Shown: positions 61,059 to 64,000 of the stretch, in pieces
How the letters are laid out: the number at the start of each line of letters is the position of its first letter
Position numbering within the stretch: the stretch's first letter is position 1
NCBI GenBank assembly: GCA_036383895.1
Contig: DASVNK010000063.1
Location: 1-64,000, forward strand
From: DASVNK01 sp036383895
Lineage (GTDB): Bacteria > Verrucomicrobiota > Verrucomicrobiia > Limisphaerales > SXQI01
Length of the DNA: 64,000 bases
Direction of reading: 5' to 3'
Made by a program: the position numbers and the translations under genes
The notes under the pieces: generated by a model
What the model was told of the DNA's origin: nothing
Databases searched by the model: none
Seen by the model: only the letters and a program-made list of their open reading frames with translations

Positions 61059-61811
61059 GTGAACTCTCCTACTAGCGCGCCAGTTGCCGGCAAACCGGGA
61101 GTATTCAAATACAAAATCCGCGCCCTCACCGGCGTGTTCCTGCTCGTGCTCATTACCGGCGGGATTGTCTGGAAATTCACCGTCATTCCAGAACCGGCCT
61201 TTCAGCAGAAATCATTGTCTCAATGGCTCGATGAACTTCGCACCGCTGCCCTTCCGCAGGGCTACCACTCAAATATGCCGCCAGTCCGAGCCATCCACGC
61301 CATCGGAACCAACAGCATACCTTGGTTGATGCACGAGCTTCATCAGGCAGACAAAGACACTCTTCGCTCATCCATCAACAGTCTCCTCGATAAACAGAGT
61401 CTTATTAAGGCACGTTTTCTGGACAGTCATACTCGAATTGTCCGAGCTACCTTTTGCTTTCAAATACTGGGACCAATCGCCGAGCCGGCCATTCCGGAAT
61501 TGCTCGCCTCAGTCGAACGTTTACCCGGCTATATTCCCAATGCACTCGCAGACATTGGCCCCGCCGCCATCCCTGCCCTCCAGGTCTGCCTCACCAACCA
61601 AAAAGAATATGCCACCACTCGCGGTCCGTTCTCCCCCATCCCCGGAAACACCATCGGCGCCATCTTCAACGCCAAACAACGCGATCGCCTTTCCGCCTCC
61701 GATCTAGCCCCTCTCCTCCCCCAGATCCGCCACTGGTCACAATCCACCAACACCCACGCCGCCTTCTACGCCGAGCACCTTCTAAAAGATCTGGATAAAA
61801 CCTCACCGTGA
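61059..61811 (+). CDS. HEAT-repeat membrane-anchored protein
   Basis: A 250-residue protein beginning at GTG 61059. One membrane segment (about 20-43) is followed by FQQKSLSQWLDELRTAA and helical repeat units including AIHAIGTNSIPWLMHELHQ, ATFCFQILGPIAEPAIPELLASV and ALADIGPAAIPALQVCLTNQ. The opening FxxKxxSxW resembles the HEAT protein at 46.1-47.5 kb. It is the first gene after the recombinase, divergent from it. Function unknown. Confidence 0.75.
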   Translation: MNSPTSAPVAGKPGVFKYKIRALTGVFLLVLITGGIVWKFTVIPEPAFQQKSLSQWLDELRTAALPQGYHSNMPPVRAIHAIGTNSIPWLMHELHQADKDTLRSSINSLLDKQSLIKARFLDSHTRIVRATFCFQILGPIAEPAIPELLASVERLPGYIPNALADIGPAAIPALQVCLTNQKEYATTRGPFSPIPGNTIGAIFNAKQRDRLSASDLAPLLPQIRHWSQSTNTHAAFYAEHLLKDLDKTSP

Positions 61812-61850
61812 AATAACCATCGGCAACAACAACGCGACGAAACGTTATTC

Positions 61851-62843
61851 TTATTTCGCGTTCAAATACTTGTCATACGGCGGGTAGATGAGCTCCGTGA
61901 TTTCGGGGGTCGTCATGTTCTCGGGCGTGGCCACGGTCACTCCAGTGTCGATCCGGCGCTCGATCTTCTTTTTGTTGATGTGGTCCACGATCTTCATCAC
62001 GCCGAGGTAACCCATGTTGAGCGGATTCTGCACGACCAGTCCGTGAACGGTGCCGTTCTTCAGGCCTTCGACCGATTGGGTGCCGGAATCGAAGCCGATC
62101 AGTTTGATGGCGCCGGTTTTCCCAATGTCTTTGAGAGCATTGAGGACACCAATGGTCACCGGTTCGCAAGGGCAGAAGATGCCGTCGACCTCTTTGTAGC
62201 GGTTGAACAGATTCTGCGCCGCCTTTTGGGCAGAGTCGCGCGTCGCGCCGGCGTATTGATCCTGCGAGATGACTTTGATTCCAGGATGCTTTTTGATTTC
62301 GTCCATGAAACCAGCTTCGCGTTCCTCAGTACTGGCCGAACCCACCTGGTAACGAAGCAGGATGACGTTGCCTTTGCCGTTCAAAATTTTCGAAAGATGT
62401 TGCGCGCCAAGTTGGCCGCCCTTGAAATTGTCCGTGGAGATGTAGCTCGCCGGCATTTCGGATTTGAGCGCGGAATCGATAATGACAACCGGGATTCGCG
62501 CGCGAATCGCTCGTTCGGCGGGCGCGACGAGGGCGCGGTTATCCAAGGGGGCGAGGACCATCCCGTCAATGCGCTGCGCGATGAAATTTTCGACGACCTG
62601 GATTTGTTGCTCGCGGTCGTCCTCACGCAGTGGCCCTTTCCAGATGATTTTCACCGGCTGCCCTTTGCCTGCCAGTTCCTGCTGCGCCTTGAGCGCGCCC
62701 GCGTGGATTGATTTCCAAAACTCGTGGCTGGTGCCCTTCGGAATGACAGCGATGTCGAGGGATTCGGCGGCACGTAGTACAGATGCGGTGGAAAGAACGG
62801 CGCAAGCGAGCGCGGCGGTGACCAGGAACTTCAGTGGAGTCAT
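61851..62843 (-). CDS. Sugar-binding periplasmic protein (ribose/inositol-type, ABC)
   Basis: A 330-residue solute-binding protein. ATG 62843 gives a clear signal peptide (FLVTAALACAVLSTASVLRA). The body begins SLDIAVIPKGTSHEFWKSIHAGALKAQQEL and has the PBP type 1 folds NFIAQRIDGMVLAPLDNRALV, IPVVIIDSAL, and VEGLKNGTVHGLVVQNPLNMGYLGV. This matches RbsB/inositol-binding proteins. No transporter ATPase or permease gene is nearby. It is divergent from the oxidoreductase gene by about 103 bp. Confidence 0.9.
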   Translation of the reverse strand: MTPLKFLVTAALACAVLSTASVLRAAESLDIAVIPKGTSHEFWKSIHAGALKAQQELAGKGQPVKIIWKGPLREDDREQQIQVVENFIAQRIDGMVLAPLDNRALVAPAERAIRARIPVVIIDSALKSEMPASYISTDNFKGGQLGAQHLSKILNGKGNVILLRYQVGSASTEEREAGFMDEIKKHPGIKVISQDQYAGATRDSAQKAAQNLFNRYKEVDGIFCPCEPVTIGVLNALKDIGKTGAIKLIGFDSGTQSVEGLKNGTVHGLVVQNPLNMGYLGVMKIVDHINKKKIERRIDTGVTVATPENMTTPEITELIYPPYDKYLNAK

Positions 62844-62946
62844 GCGCGGATTGTAAGCGAGGAGGGAAAGCAGGTTCAACCCTTTTGAGGAGATTGGCTT
62901 GAAAGCATTCTGAACTTTCAGGATTGTCACCGCTTCCGCACACGGA

Positions 62947-63966
62947 ATGAAAGAACTTAAGTTCGCCATTATAGGCACAGGGTTTTGGGCGCGGTACCAG
63001 TTGGCGGCCTGGGGCGAAGTGGCGGGAGCGCGGTGTGTGGCGCTTTGTAATCGGACGCGGAGCAAAGCGGAGGAGCTGGGCCGGGAGTTTGGCGTGTCGG
63101 CAATTTACGAAAACGCAGAGGAGATGTTTGCGCGCGAGAAACTGAATTTTGTAGACATCATCACGGACGTCGGCACGCACAAGTTGTTCACGGAACTCGC
63201 GGCGCGGCACAAGGTTCCGGTAATTTGCCAAAAGCCCCTGGCGCCGAGTTTAGGTGAAGCGCGGGAGATGTTGGAGATATGCCGCAGAGCGGGCGTGCCG
63301 TTGTTCGTGCACGAGAATTGGCGCTGGCAGCGGCCGATTCGAGAATTGAAGGCAGCGCTCGAGAGCGGGGCGATTGGCGAGGTATTCCGCGCACGGATCG
63401 ACTACTGCAACAGCTTTCCGGTCTTCGAAAATCAGCCGTTCCTGAGGGAGTTGGAGCAATTCATTCTGACGGACATGGGAACGCATATCCTGGATGTGTC
63501 CCGGTTTTTATTCGGGGAGGCGAACCGTTTGTACTGCCAGCCCCACAAGGTGCATCGCGATATCAAAGGTGAGGATGCGGCGACGGTGATGATGGAGACG
63601 AGTTCTCGGGCGACGGTCACGTGCAATTTGAGTTACGCCAGTCGCGTGGAGCAGGATCGGTTTCCAGAGGCGTTTGTCTTTGTGGAGGGTACGCGCGGGT
63701 CCGTGGAACTGGCGCCGGATTATTGGATTCGCGTCACGTCGGAAGCGGGCACGCAGGCGCGGAGGTGTCCGCCGCCGCATTATTCATGGGCAGATGCGCG
63801 ATACGCGCTTGTGCATTCAAGCATTGTGGAATGTAATCGCCACCTTTTCCGCGCACTGCAAACCGGCTCCAAAGCCGAAACAAGCGCGGACGATAATTTG
63901 AAAACGTTGGAATTGGTTTTCGCCGCGTATGAATCGGCGGCGCGCAAGCAGGCGGTTGAATTATGA
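62947..63966 (+). CDS. Gfo/Idh/MocA-family oxidoreductase
   Basis: A 339-residue NAD(P)-dependent dehydrogenase of the sugar/inositol family. The Rossmann loop is FAIIGTGFWARYQLAAWGE; the EKP-type motif is VPVICQKPLAPSLGEA (QKP, with Lys as the usual catalytic residue), and the downstream HENWRWQRPIRELKAAL and LTDMGTHILDVSRFLFGEA (His) are typical. It is a likely partner of the divergent sugar-binding protein. The stop overlaps the next gene (ATGA). Confidence 0.93.
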   Translation: MKELKFAIIGTGFWARYQLAAWGEVAGARCVALCNRTRSKAEELGREFGVSAIYENAEEMFAREKLNFVDIITDVGTHKLFTELAARHKVPVICQKPLAPSLGEAREMLEICRRAGVPLFVHENWRWQRPIRELKAALESGAIGEVFRARIDYCNSFPVFENQPFLRELEQFILTDMGTHILDVSRFLFGEANRLYCQPHKVHRDIKGEDAATVMMETSSRATVTCNLSYASRVEQDRFPEAFVFVEGTRGSVELAPDYWIRVTSEAGTQARRCPPPHYSWADARYALVHSSIVECNRHLFRALQTGSKAETSADDNLKTLELVFAAYESAARKQAVEL

Positions 63967-64000
63967 AGACTTTGGCACTAGTCGGCGCGGGCGGGAAGAT
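63963..64000 (+). CDS. Start of a Rossmann-fold protein (3' end outside window)
   Basis: ATG 63963 overlaps the preceding stop and encodes MKTLALVGAGGK, a glycine-rich loop of an NAD(P)-binding domain. Only 12 codons are visible; a second oxidoreductase in the same operon is likely. Confidence 0.6.
   Translation, partial: MKTLALVGAGGK

Noticed and set aside
1..64000. CRISPR array, insertion sequence or prophage
   Set aside because: No regularly spaced repeat-spacer units, no transposase or phage structural genes, and no terminal inverted repeats were seen by eye.

Overview
The window looks like a chromosomal stretch from a free-living Gram-negative bacterium with a base composition in the high 50s percent G+C by eye. 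A member of the Verrucomicrobiota (or the wider PVC group) fits best. The reasons are a periplasmic sulfatase, lysine/alanine-rich histone-like peptide, HEAT-repeat membrane proteins with a shared N-terminal motif, two DUF3500 proteins, and word-like intergenic repeats. This assignment is inference from gene content; there is no rRNA here. Almost all of the window is ordinary housekeeping and accessory chromosome. No prophage, insertion sequence or CRISPR array is visible.

Layout. 0-1.86 kb: the end of an unknown gene, then about 1.7 kb without a convincing gene, rich in short repeated words. 1.86-7.4 kb (+): sulfatase, CPBP-like membrane protein and comF in overlapping order, then accD and a TlpA-like thioredoxin. 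7.4-11.6 kb (-): an accB-accC-thiE-trpA-class II aldolase run, preceded by a promoter and a terminator-like hairpin. 11.9 kb: tRNA-Arg(TCG). 12-14.4 kb: DUF4336 protein and a GntP-type permease. 14.4-24 kb (-): DUF3500 (Tat), parB, def, pssA, two gmd paralogues, araB-type kinase, GNAT and two oligopeptide-type ABC ATPases. 24.1-29.7 kb (+): a nucleoside-deoxyribosyltransferase-like protein, two tandem clan GH-A glycosidases, a tiny membrane protein, ygfZ and DUF1206. 29.7-34.7 kb: a dolichol-phosphate-mannose-synthase-like GT2, a prenyl synthase, an FtsH paralogue and an ATP-dependent DNA ligase.

34.7-42.2 kb (-): an overlapping run of DUF3500, RlmD, a large DUF2723/TPR membrane protein, GT4 and a WecA/MraY-type transferase; the last three suggest surface glycan or glycolipid assembly. 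42.3-48.5 kb: small proteins, a lipoprotein, a ferritin-like protein, an XRE/S24 (LexA-like) regulator, an unknown protein, a HEAT protein, a DEDDy exonuclease and a 28-residue Lys/Ala-rich protein. 48.6-54.8 kb: mutS-rmuC, a secretin-domain lipoprotein, and divergent pirin/HxlR genes. 55.4-59.2 kb: hrpA. 59.2-61 kb: a repeat-rich segment with a xerC/D gene that appears to have absorbed a dispersed repeat in frame. 61-64 kb: a HEAT protein, a sugar-binding protein divergent from a Gfo/Idh/MocA oxidoreductase, and the start of another gene.

The most notable signals are the word-like dispersed repeats. They include a 33-bp pair with one mismatch 31 kb apart, a 21-bp pair about 1 kb apart, and the likely in-frame capture of one in a tyrosine recombinase. 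Others are the tiny histone-like gene with a near-ideal ribosome binding site next to mutS, the possible attenuator ahead of the acc operon, and the sequence-divergent CPBP and FtsH paralogues.
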